A stretch of DNA of 64,000 bases. It comes from Lachnospiraceae bacterium (lineage in GTDB: Bacteria; Bacillota; Clostridia; Lachnospirales; Lachnospiraceae). Under the pieces are notes generated by a model. It searched no databases. It was not told the DNA's origin and worked only from the letters and a program-made list of their open reading frames with translations. A program made the translations under genes and the position numbers. The stretch spans positions 18,657-82,656 of the forward strand of contig VSOB01000004.1 in NCBI GenBank assembly GCA_009774625.1, read 5' to 3'. Every line of letters starts with the position of its first letter. Position 1 is the first letter of the stretch. Positions 51,110 to 59,595 of this stretch are shown one piece after another.

Positions 51110-51988
51110 CTAATACCGTTTCTGTCCCTTCAGTTCTTCATACAGCAGACAGTAATTCTGATACCGCCCGGTATTTATCTTCCCATCTGTCAGTGCCTGT
51201 CTGACCCGGCAGTCCGGCTCATGGATATGGACACAGCCCTGAAATCTGCACTGTCCTTCATAGGGTACAAATTCCGGATAGAAATGCCGCAGCTCCTCTT
51301 TTTCCATAGAAAACAGCGCCAGGGAACTGAACCCCGGCGTATCCATAATATAAGTATCCTCTTCCATACGGATCAGCTCACTGTGCCTTGTGGTATGTCT
51401 GCCTCTGGCAATTTTTTCGCTGACCGTCCCTGTTTCCATAAGGATGTCCGGCTGCAGCAGATTGATCAGCGAGGATTTTCCCACACCGCTGGGACCTGCC
51501 ACCGCAGTGGTCCTGCCCTGCAGCTCTTCTTTCAGTTCCCGTATGCCGTTGCCATCCTGGGCACTGGTGAAAATCAACCGGCAGCCGCACAGATCATACA
51601 TATCCTTCAGCCTTTTTTGCTCCTTTCCGGTCGCCAGATCTGACTTGTTAAAACAGATCAGACAGGAAAGCGCCTGCTGCTGCATCATAATCAGAAACCG
51701 GTCCAACAGGTTAAGATTCGGTTCCGGTTTCTGCACGGCAAATATAATCAATGCCTGATCAATGTTGGCAACCGCAGGACGGATCAGTGTACTCCTTCTG
51801 GGAAATATACGGTCTACATTGCCTTCTTTTGTCTCTTCATCCAGAACGGACAGCTCAACATCATCACCCACCAGAGGTTTGACATTCAGCTTACGGAAGA
51901 TTCCTTTTGCCTTACAGGTATAGATTCCCCCTTTTCCTGTATGGACATAGTAAAATCCCGCGATTCCTTTGATAATCTTCCCCTTCAT
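51110..51988 (-). CDS. rsgA: Ribosome small-subunit-dependent GTPase RsgA
   Basis: A circularly permuted GTPase for 30S maturation. The 292-residue protein has an OB-fold N-terminus, then G4 CFNKSDLAT, G1 GPSGVGKSSLIN and G3 DTPGFS in permuted order, and a C-terminal zinc-binding region CRFQGCVHIHEPDC. Downstream of the PrkC kinase gene in the usual prpC-prkC-rsgA cluster. Confidence 0.94.
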   Translation of the reverse strand: MKGKIIKGIAGFYYVHTGKGGIYTCKAKGIFRKLNVKPLVGDDVELSVLDEETKEGNVDRIFPRRSTLIRPAVANIDQALIIFAVQKPEPNLNLLDRFLIMMQQQALSCLICFNKSDLATGKEQKRLKDMYDLCGCRLIFTSAQDGNGIRELKEELQGRTTAVAGPSGVGKSSLINLLQPDILMETGTVSEKIARGRHTTRHSELIRMEEDTYIMDTPGFSSLALFSMEKEELRHFYPEFVPYEGQCRFQGCVHIHEPDCRVRQALTDGKINTGRYQNYCLLYEELKGQKRY

Positions 51989-52015
51989 ATCCCTCTGATC
52001 TCCCTGCTTTCATTA

Positions 52016-54145
52016 CTATGATTCCGGTACAAACTGCACAGGCCGCTCGATCATTTTCGGCTCCTCCACTCCCGGTGTGGTAACAACCTCTCCGGTCGCC
52101 GGATCTGTGGTGGTAACAGGCTGTGCCGCCGCTGTATACTGAAAGATCACCTTCCCCACACCGCTGCCCTTGATGCCTGACAGATTCATCGTCACCGGGA
52201 AAGCAGCCGTTTGGGTACGCATCAGCTCCTGCCCCTCCGCCGTAGCCAGAATCACTGTCACCACCGTACCGGATACAAATGTGGGATCCTCCAGCACAGG
52301 GCTTTCCACATTGGCATTGAACGCATAGGTCACATCCACCGGCCCTTTGCTGATCTTAATGTCCACCGCCGTGCCTGGATCCACATAATCCCCTACGGAA
52401 TAGCTCTGATAGCATACCAGCCCGGTAAAGGCCGCATCCTCATAATTCACCTCTTCCACACTGCCCACTGTAAGGCCCAGTTCCGTCAGCGTCACAGTGG
52501 CATCCATTTCAGACATTCCCATTACGCTGGGCACACTGATCTTACTGGAATCCGGCCCGCTGCTGACCTCCAATGTGACGGCGGTGCCTCTGGGCACCTT
52601 TTCCCCCGCCTCCGGTGACTGGCTGATCACATAGCCCTTTTCCACGGTATCGGAAGGCGCCTCATTTTTGCTGACCTGAAATCCTTCTTTTTCCAGCAGC
52701 GCTGTGGCCTCTGCCAGGGACTTGCCGGATACATCGGTTACTTTGACCCCTTCTTTGCCCGCACTGACTGTGAGCTGCACCACTGTGCCTGACGCAACCT
52801 TTCTGCCGGCCTTGATGTTGCTGCCGATTACAATATCCTCTGCATACTCTGCAGATTCCTCATAGGTCATTTCATAATCCAGTCCCAGCCCGCTGAGCAT
52901 TTCCTTGGCACGGGTCAGCGACATACCGGACACCTCCGGCATTTCCACTTCCTCACTCTTCTCTGTCCCGAAATGAGATTTGATCTCTTCCAGATCCACG
53001 ATTCCCAGTGTCTTTCCTGCAATGAAAAGGATAATACAGCCGATCAGCACAGCGGCTATCACCGCCAGAATCGTTGTCACCCGCTCCATTTTCGGGTCGT
53101 ACTCATCCTCTTCGTCCTCTTCCTCCTCTTCCTCCACAAATGTTTCCCGGCTTTTGTGGGAACTGCTCTTTTTCGGGCGCACCTTCTCCGCATTGTTCAG
53201 CCGAAGGTGCTCTTCGTCATTGTCCTTTTTTACTGTCTTCTTTTTGGGCCGGTTCCCCTCTCCTCCTGTCACCACTCTGGTCTGGCCGGAAGTTTCCCCA
53301 TCGTCAATGACCACAAAATTTTCGTCCGGACTGATCAGAGAACGTTTCAGATCTTCGATGACCTCCTCCATTTTCTGATAACGCCTGTCCGGGCTCTTCT
53401 GGGTGCATTTAAACACGATCTGTTCCACGCTGATGGGAATCTCCGGTACAAAATCCCGCGGAGAAGGCATGGGGTCCTGAATATGCTTGATGGCAATGGC
53501 AACCGTGGTTTCTCCGTTAAAAGGAACCCGACCGGTCAGCATTTCAAACAAAGTGACACCCAGGGAATAAATATCACTTTTGGCATCACTGTAACCGCCT
53601 CTTGCCTGTTCCGGTGACGTATAATGGACCGATCCCATTACATTGGACGTAATGGTATTGCTGGTGGCAGCCTTGGCAATACCAAAATCCGTTACCTTTA
53701 CCTTTCCGTCCTTGGATATGATAATATTCTGTGGCTTGATATCCCGGTGAATGATATGATTGTTATGGGCAGCCTCAATCCCCATAGAAACCTGAATGGC
53801 AATGCTGACCGCTTCCTTAACCGATAACCTGGCTTTCTTCTCAATATATTTTTTCAGGGTAATCCCCTCGACCAGCTCCATAACGATATAATAAATATCA
53901 TCCTCTTCTCCCACATCGTATACATTTACGATATTGGAATGCATCAGCCCTGCCGCCGCCTGGGCCTCGCTTCGAAACTTGGCCACAAAATTTGTATTTT
54001 CGCTGAATTCCTGCTTCAATACCTTTACCGCTACAGGACGATAGAGTTTATGATCTTTGGCTTTATATACATCAGACATACCGCCGGTACCGATCTTTTC
54101 CAATATTTCATATCGGTCGCCTAGAAGCATTCCTATTTTTATCAT
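52016..54145 (-). CDS. prkC: PASTA-domain Ser/Thr protein kinase (PrkC/Stk1 type)
   Basis: A 709-residue membrane sensor kinase. Kinase domain (about 10-275): GTGGMSDV glycine loop, HRDIKPQN catalytic loop, DFG. After an acidic juxtamembrane stretch, one membrane segment (about 360-385). The outside half holds three PASTA repeats (VEMPEVSGMSL, VKVTDVSGKSL, ISVPSVMGMSE), then a further beta domain. Such kinases sense muropeptides or lipid II; in Bacillus they trigger spore germination. Paired with the phosphatase gene just upstream. Confidence 0.95.
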   Translation of the reverse strand: MIKIGMLLGDRYEILEKIGTGGMSDVYKAKDHKLYRPVAVKVLKQEFSENTNFVAKFRSEAQAAAGLMHSNIVNVYDVGEEDDIYYIVMELVEGITLKKYIEKKARLSVKEAVSIAIQVSMGIEAAHNNHIIHRDIKPQNIIISKDGKVKVTDFGIAKAATSNTITSNVMGSVHYTSPEQARGGYSDAKSDIYSLGVTLFEMLTGRVPFNGETTVAIAIKHIQDPMPSPRDFVPEIPISVEQIVFKCTQKSPDRRYQKMEEVIEDLKRSLISPDENFVVIDDGETSGQTRVVTGGEGNRPKKKTVKKDNDEEHLRLNNAEKVRPKKSSSHKSRETFVEEEEEEDEEDEYDPKMERVTTILAVIAAVLIGCIILFIAGKTLGIVDLEEIKSHFGTEKSEEVEMPEVSGMSLTRAKEMLSGLGLDYEMTYEESAEYAEDIVIGSNIKAGRKVASGTVVQLTVSAGKEGVKVTDVSGKSLAEATALLEKEGFQVSKNEAPSDTVEKGYVISQSPEAGEKVPRGTAVTLEVSSGPDSSKISVPSVMGMSEMDATVTLTELGLTVGSVEEVNYEDAAFTGLVCYQSYSVGDYVDPGTAVDIKISKGPVDVTYAFNANVESPVLEDPTFVSGTVVTVILATAEGQELMRTQTAAFPVTMNLSGIKGSGVGKVIFQYTAAAQPVTTTDPATGEVVTTPGVEEPKMIERPVQFVPES

Positions 54146-54160
54146 CTTAACCTCCAGTAA

Positions 54161-54907
54161 CTACGTTTCCTTCTGCTCCGAAAACGGATCAATCAGGATA
54201 ACCGCAATATTATCTTTGCCTCCATTGTCATTTGCTGCGCCAACCAGTCTCTTTCCCTTTTCCGAAAGACTCGCTGCGCCGACAACGATCCGATGAATTT
54301 CTTCATCCTCCAGCATATTGGTCAGACCGTCCGAGCATAACAGCACAATATCCCCCGGATGCAGTGTTTCCCGGAAAAAATCCACCTCCACTGTATCCAG
54401 CGCTCCTATGGCTCTCGTGATAATATTTTTATCCGGATGGCTTCTGGCTGTCATCCTGTCGATGCCGCCCATACGCACCATCTCTTCCACAAGAGAATGG
54501 TCCCTTGTGATCTGTCTGATTTCATTCTGATTCACTATATATAAACGGCTGTCTCCTACATTGGCAACCTGTAGCAGCCCATCCGAAAGAGTGGACGCCA
54601 CCACTGTCGTCCCCATACCGGAAAGATGCTCATCCTCCCGTGCCATAGAACGAATATAGGCATTGGCCTCCCTGATTGCACATCCAAGCATATCCGCCGG
54701 CTCCGTCAGTCCGGATTCCCTGACCTGCTCCTCGATCTTTTCCACTGTATATTTTGATGCATAATCACCTGCATTATGACCGCCCATGCCGTCTGCCACA
54801 ATAAACAGATTGGGCAGAACTCCAATCGGGCTCACCGACACAAACACATAATCCTGATTTATTTTTCTCCGTTTTCCAATATCCGTTATGGAAAATGCCT
54901 GTACCAC
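54161..54907 (-). CDS. stp: PP2C-type Ser/Thr phosphatase (PrpC/Stp1)
   Basis: A 248-residue PPM phosphatase with the metal-binding aspartates in VADGMGGHNAGD, and LVEEMVR, SDGLTNMLED later. It reverses PrkC phosphorylation. The GTG at 54907 follows GGGAGG by seven bases, lying two bases after the rlmN stop; a longer frame through rlmN is unlikely. The pair stp-prkC is co-transcribed, 15 bases apart. Confidence 0.93.
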   Translation of the reverse strand: MVQAFSITDIGKRRKINQDYVFVSVSPIGVLPNLFIVADGMGGHNAGDYASKYTVEKIEEQVRESGLTEPADMLGCAIREANAYIRSMAREDEHLSGMGTTVVASTLSDGLLQVANVGDSRLYIVNQNEIRQITRDHSLVEEMVRMGGIDRMTARSHPDKNIITRAIGALDTVEVDFFRETLHPGDIVLLCSDGLTNMLEDEEIHRIVVGAASLSEKGKRLVGAANDNGGKDNIAVILIDPFSEQKET

Positions 54908-54909
54908 CT

Positions 54910-55956
54910 TTACGCCTCCCGCTCTTCTTTCATATGTCTGCGCCTGAGCTGTCCGCATGCGCCGTCAATGTCACGGCCCATTTCCCTTCTAATCGTAACA
55001 TTTATTCTGTTTTTTTCAAGTTTATTTTGAAACGCCCCGGCCCGGTCCCGCTTCGGAGGGACAAATCCCCTTCCGATTACCGGATTGACCCGGATCAGAT
55101 TGACATGACAGTGCAGAGATCCGGCAATCCGGATCAGCCCTGCCGCATCTTCCTCTGTATCGTTCACACCTTCTGCCAGACTATACTCCAGTGTCACCCT
55201 CCGGCCTGTCTGTTTCTGATAGTATTCACAGGCTGACAGCACTTCATCCAGAGGATACTGACGGGCTATGGGCATCAGCGCCGTACGTTTTTCGTCGGTG
55301 ACGCCATGAAGTGACAAAGCCAGGGTAATCTGCAGCTTCTCATCGGCCAGCCGGCGGATGTTCGGTACGATGCCGCAGGTGGATACTGTAATACTGCGCT
55401 GACTGATATGAAGCCCCCGTTCATCGGTCAGCAGACGAAGAAAGCGCAGCAGATTGTCATAGTTATCCAATGGCTCTCCCGTTCCCATCACCACCACATT
55501 GGAAATGCGTTCACCGGTCAGACGCGTCGCTGTATAGACCTGTTCCAACATCTCGGACGGCAGAAGATTCCGTTCCAGACCGTCCAGGGTGGAGGCACAG
55601 AAACGGCAGCCCATCCGGCAGCCCACCTGCGAAGAAACACATATGCTGTTGCCATGACGGTAACGCATCCACACGCTTTCTATCACATTGTCATCCGGCA
55701 GCCGGAACAGGTATTTCCGTGTCCCGTCCAGCTTTGATTCCTGCATCCTGACCTGTTCCAGTGTCACCAGACAAAACCGCTCCTCCAGCACATGGCGGAG
55801 CGGCCGGGAGAGATTGCTCATTTCCTCAAAACTTCGGGCCAGTTTATTATGAAGCCATTCATAAATCTGCCCGCCCCGGAAAGACTTTTCTCCCAAATCC
55901 TCCAGTGTATTCTGCAATTCTTCTATTGTATATGATTTGATATCAGTTTTCAACAT
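54910..55956 (-). CDS. rlmN: Dual-specificity 23S rRNA/tRNA adenine-2 methyltransferase RlmN
   Basis: A radical SAM enzyme that methylates A2503 of 23S rRNA and A37 of some tRNAs. The 348-residue protein has CxxxCxxC in GCRMGCRFCAS (near residue 115) and the GTGEPLDNYDN motif. The near-C-terminal cysteine (DGACGQL) needed for the methyl-carrier step is present. Precedes the phosphatase gene. Confidence 0.95.
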   Translation of the reverse strand: MLKTDIKSYTIEELQNTLEDLGEKSFRGGQIYEWLHNKLARSFEEMSNLSRPLRHVLEERFCLVTLEQVRMQESKLDGTRKYLFRLPDDNVIESVWMRYRHGNSICVSSQVGCRMGCRFCASTLDGLERNLLPSEMLEQVYTATRLTGERISNVVVMGTGEPLDNYDNLLRFLRLLTDERGLHISQRSITVSTCGIVPNIRRLADEKLQITLALSLHGVTDEKRTALMPIARQYPLDEVLSACEYYQKQTGRRVTLEYSLAEGVNDTEEDAAGLIRIAGSLHCHVNLIRVNPVIGRGFVPPKRDRAGAFQNKLEKNRINVTIRREMGRDIDGACGQLRRRHMKEEREA

Positions 55957-55965
55957 CTCTTTTTG

Positions 55966-57336
55966 TCATTCCCGCACAAACCGTGCAATAAAAAACCCAT
56001 CCGACTCATATATCCCCGGCAGGAGCTGCACATATCCCTCAGATATTGTCTCCTCCCGGACGGCTTTTGGCAGATACGGCGCCAGACTTTCCGCCCGGAA
56101 CGGAAAACGGTCAAGAAACCATTTCCGGACATCTTCATTTTCTGCCCGGCTGATGGTACAGGTGGAATACAGTAATACTCCGCCCCGCTTTACATACTGC
56201 TGTGCCTGTTCCAGAATCTGCTTCTGCAGAGCCGCAAGCGTACCAATGTTTTCCTCTGTCATCCGATATTTGATGTCCCTTTTTCTGCCGATCACACCCA
56301 GGCCGGAGCAAGGTGCGTCCACCAGCACCACATCGGCCCATCCCCGCTTTGTCTCATCGAATACCGTTCCGTCCCACTGTTCCAGCATTACATTTTCCGC
56401 TCCCAGCCTGCTCCTTGTCTCTTCCAGCAGCGCCAGCCGCCTTTCGGAACTGTCCCTGGCCAGGACCTGTCCCCGGTACGCCTTTTGCGCCGCAAACATA
56501 GTCTTGCCTCCCGGCGCAGCACAAACATCTATTACAAACGCATCCGGCCCGATTCCCGCCGCTTCCACGGCCAGCATCGAACCGATGTCCTGTACGGTAA
56601 ACAGCCCCGCCTCAAAAGCGGGAATATTTCTCATTCCTTCTGTTTTTTCCAGATGCCATGCACAGGGCAGGAGTCCGCTCTCCCGAATCCCAATTCCTGC
56701 CTGCTCCATCTCTTCCCGGACTGCCTCCCGATGCCTGTCCGTCAGGCCGTCCCGGATACGGACCGTAACCGGGCGGGCGGCCAGCAGCCCTTCCAATATC
56801 TCCTCCGTCCGCTCCCTGCCCTGTTCCCGGTCCCATTTTGCGATCAGCCAACAGGGCATGGAATAACGGACAGAAAGATAAGTCTCCCTGTCCTGTTCTC
56901 TGTCCGGCCAGACGATTCTGTCCCGGTTTCTGCAGAGACTGCGCAGCACACCATTCACAAAACCTTTCAGCGAACAAAATCCCCTCTGCTGTGCCAGCCT
57001 GACCGCCTCATTGCATACGGCGCTGTCCGGTACCGCATCCATAAACAGGATCTGATACCCACTCATACGCATCAGCTCCCGGATCAACGGCTTCATACGG
57101 CGCACTGGAACTGAGGAAACGCTGTCAATCGCATAATCCAGCGTGATCCGCCTTTCCAGTGTACCTTCAATCAGCCGTTTGATAAACGCCTTTTCCCTGG
57201 CCTCCAGATAATTGTATTTGTCCAGTATACCGCCTGTCACCACATGACTGTATTCCTGCTCTCTTTCGATGGTCAGCAGTCCATCCAATACCAGTTCCCT
57301 GGCATTGACACGGTTCTGCCCCGGCCTGCGTCCCAT
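55966..57336 (-). CDS. rsmB: 16S rRNA (cytosine-967-C5)-methyltransferase RsmB
   Basis: A 456-residue protein with an N-terminal NusB-like RNA-binding domain (about 1-145) and a C-terminal methyltransferase domain. The two catalytic cysteines lie in VDAPCSGLGVIG and YSTCTISRAEN. SAM motif CAAPGGKTMFAA precedes them. The ATG directly follows the zinc peptidase stop. Confidence 0.94.
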   Translation of the reverse strand: MGRRPGQNRVNARELVLDGLLTIEREQEYSHVVTGGILDKYNYLEAREKAFIKRLIEGTLERRITLDYAIDSVSSVPVRRMKPLIRELMRMSGYQILFMDAVPDSAVCNEAVRLAQQRGFCSLKGFVNGVLRSLCRNRDRIVWPDREQDRETYLSVRYSMPCWLIAKWDREQGRERTEEILEGLLAARPVTVRIRDGLTDRHREAVREEMEQAGIGIRESGLLPCAWHLEKTEGMRNIPAFEAGLFTVQDIGSMLAVEAAGIGPDAFVIDVCAAPGGKTMFAAQKAYRGQVLARDSSERRLALLEETRSRLGAENVMLEQWDGTVFDETKRGWADVVLVDAPCSGLGVIGRKRDIKYRMTEENIGTLAALQKQILEQAQQYVKRGGVLLYSTCTISRAENEDVRKWFLDRFPFRAESLAPYLPKAVREETISEGYVQLLPGIYESDGFFIARFVRE

Positions 57337-58047
57337 CTAATCTCTCCTTCTTCCGCCGCCAAACAGCAGAATCAGCCGAAGGAGCTGCAAAATCGAAGCC
57401 GCTGCCGCCGCCACATACGTAAAGGCAGCCGCATTCAGCACCTTTTTACACTGTCCCACTTCCGCTCCTGCCAGAATCCCCTGTCTGTCCAGAATCTGTA
57501 CCGCCCTGCGGGATGCGTCAAACTCCACGGGAAGCGTTACGATCTGAAACAGCACCGCCAGGGAAAATACCCATATCCCGATGGTAACCAGCGTAGGGTT
57601 GGCTCCCAGTAAAATACCCACCAGAATCAGCGGAATCCCCAGTTTGGAGCCTATGTTGGCGGCCGGCACCAATGCCGTCCTGAATTTCAGCGGCACATAG
57701 CCCTCCTTATGCTGCAATACATGACCACATTCATGGGCCGCCACTCCCACTGCCGCCACAGAAGGAGAACGGTAGGTGGAATCCGAAAGACGTACCACCT
57801 TTCTCGCCGGATCATAGTGGTCCGTCAGACTGCCGCTGACATGCTCAATCTTCACGTCCCGGATGCCTGCCTGATACAGGATCCGCTCCGCTGCCTGCGC
57901 ACCGGTCATGCCGGTCATACTGCGCACCCTGGCATATTTTCTGTAGGTACTGTTTACCCTGGCAGACGCCAGAATGGAAAGCACCGCTCCGATCAAGACA
58001 AGAATATAGGTAGAATCGAAATAATATCCATAATATGGCATCATCAT
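57337..58047 (-). CDS. Membrane-bound neutral zinc metallopeptidase (YugP family)
   Basis: A 236-residue protein with the zinc motif in VAAHECGHVLQH (HEXXH) and four hydrophobic segments: one N-terminal and three after the active site. The family is PF04298-like; the substrate is unknown. An ATG two codons upstream is too close to AAGGAG. It lies within the fmt-rsmB gene run, a common Clostridia arrangement. Confidence 0.88.
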   Translation of the reverse strand: MMMPYYGYYFDSTYILVLIGAVLSILASARVNSTYRKYARVRSMTGMTGAQAAERILYQAGIRDVKIEHVSGSLTDHYDPARKVVRLSDSTYRSPSVAAVGVAAHECGHVLQHKEGYVPLKFRTALVPAANIGSKLGIPLILVGILLGANPTLVTIGIWVFSLAVLFQIVTLPVEFDASRRAVQILDRQGILAGAEVGQCKKVLNAAAFTYVAAAAASILQLLRLILLFGGGRRRD

Positions 58048-58108
58048 ATACATCTCTCCTTTTTGCTCTGATTTCTCTCCTGTATCCGGGGTACAGTAAC
58101 ATCCGGCA

Positions 58109-59086
58109 TCATAACACCGGGCCGCCCAGCCTCTCCCCCGGCTTCACCGGATATCCCAGAAGGAAATCCCGGACTGCCATCCTCTTTTTGCCTTCCGGCT
58201 GAACACTTTTCAGTATCAGAATCCCATTTCCGGTCTGTACCTCGATCGTCTCCTTCGTCACCTGAGTCACAACACCGGGCGCCGCTTTCTCTTCCGCCTC
58301 ATCCCTCTTTGTATCAGAAGGGCCGGATGTCTGTCTGCCCGTCTGTGACTCCCATATCTTCAGTGTTTTATTCCGAAACTGCGTATAAGCTCCCGGCCAG
58401 GAGTTCAATCCTCTCACCTGACGCTCTAAAACCTCCGCATCCCTGCTCCAGTCTATTTTTCCCGCCGATTTTTTCAGCATTCCGGCGTAACAGGAATCCT
58501 CGTCCTTCTGGGGCCTTTTTGTCACACATCCCTCACCGATCTGTCTGATGGTTTCCACCACCAGTCCTGCTCCTGCTTCCATCAGCTTATCATGCAGACT
58601 GTCCCCGGTGTCCTCCGGCAGTATCGACACCGCAGTCTGGGTCAGAATATCTCCGGTATCCAGTCCCTCGTCCATCTGCATAATAGTGACGCCGCTCTGT
58701 TTCTCTCCGTCCAGTATGGCCTGCTGAATCGGAGACGCTCCCCGGTATTTGGGAAGCAAAGAAGCATGGATATTGATACAGCCGTACCTTGGCATATGCA
58801 AAAGCTCCGAAGAAAGAATCTGCCCGAAAGCCGCCACCACAAACAGATCCGCCTCCTGCCGCCCAAGCTCCGCCACTGCTTCTGGCTCTCTGATCTTAAC
58901 CGGCTGCAGTACCGTAATCCCATGCGCAAGGGCCAGCTCTTTCACGGGAGAAAAGCATACCTCCCGTCCCCTGCCTCTGGGTCTGTCCGGCTGGGTCACA
59001 ACACATACTACCTCATGCCCCGCATCCAGAATGGACTCCAGCGCACCCCTGGCAAATTCCGGGGTTCCCATGAAAACAATCTTCAT
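58109..59086 (-). CDS. fmt: Methionyl-tRNA formyltransferase
   Basis: Formylates initiator Met-tRNA. The 325-residue protein has MGTPEFARGAL near the start, the SLLPKYRGASPIQQAI core with folate-binding residues, and TGVTIMQMDEGLDTG-type segments (here SGVTIMQMDEGLDTGD). It follows def by four bases, the usual def-fmt pair. Confidence 0.95.
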   Translation of the reverse strand: MKIVFMGTPEFARGALESILDAGHEVVCVVTQPDRPRGRGREVCFSPVKELALAHGITVLQPVKIREPEAVAELGRQEADLFVVAAFGQILSSELLHMPRYGCINIHASLLPKYRGASPIQQAILDGEKQSGVTIMQMDEGLDTGDILTQTAVSILPEDTGDSLHDKLMEAGAGLVVETIRQIGEGCVTKRPQKDEDSCYAGMLKKSAGKIDWSRDAEVLERQVRGLNSWPGAYTQFRNKTLKIWESQTGRQTSGPSDTKRDEAEEKAAPGVVTQVTKETIEVQTGNGILILKSVQPEGKKRMAVRDFLLGYPVKPGERLGGPVL

Positions 59087-59090
59087 TCTC

Positions 59091-59573
59091 TCACTCCTCT
59101 TCCGGTTCCAGATCCTGCACGTCCATCAGTTCGCCTTCCACCCGTTCCACATACAGATGGCCGTCCAGATGTTCCACCTCATGACAGATGGCCCGCGCCA
59201 GAAGTTCTGTTCCCTCCAGCTCAAACGGCTCCATTTCCTCATTATAAGCCCTTACCTTTACATAATTAGGCCTTAAAACCACGCCGGTCTTTCCCGGCAC
59301 ACTCAGGCAGCCTTCCTGTCCGCTCTGCTCTCCGCTGGTTTCCAGAATACGCGGATTGATCAGCACATACGGATCGTCCCCTGTGGTATCTATGACTACG
59401 ATCCGCTTTAAAATCCCCACCTGGGAAGCCGCCAGTCCCACACCGTTCGCCTCATACATAGTGTCAAACATATCGTCAATGAGCTGACGGGTACGCGGCG
59501 TCATCTCCTTTACTTCCTTACATGTCTTTTGCAGCACTTCATCTCCGATGACCCGGATGTTTCTGATTGCCAT
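59091..59573 (-). CDS. def: Peptide deformylase
   Basis: A 160-residue metal hydrolase that removes the N-terminal formyl group. The three motifs are present: GVGLAASQVG, EGCLSVPG (cysteine ligand) and CHEVEHLDG (HEXXH). The ATG at 59573 is seven bases from AAGGAG; the ATG two codons earlier is too close. Confidence 0.95.
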   Translation of the reverse strand: MAIRNIRVIGDEVLQKTCKEVKEMTPRTRQLIDDMFDTMYEANGVGLAASQVGILKRIVVIDTTGDDPYVLINPRILETSGEQSGQEGCLSVPGKTGVVLRPNYVKVRAYNEEMEPFELEGTELLARAICHEVEHLDGHLYVERVEGELMDVQDLEPEEE

Positions 59574-59595
59574 ATCCATTCTCCTTGTCTGTTTC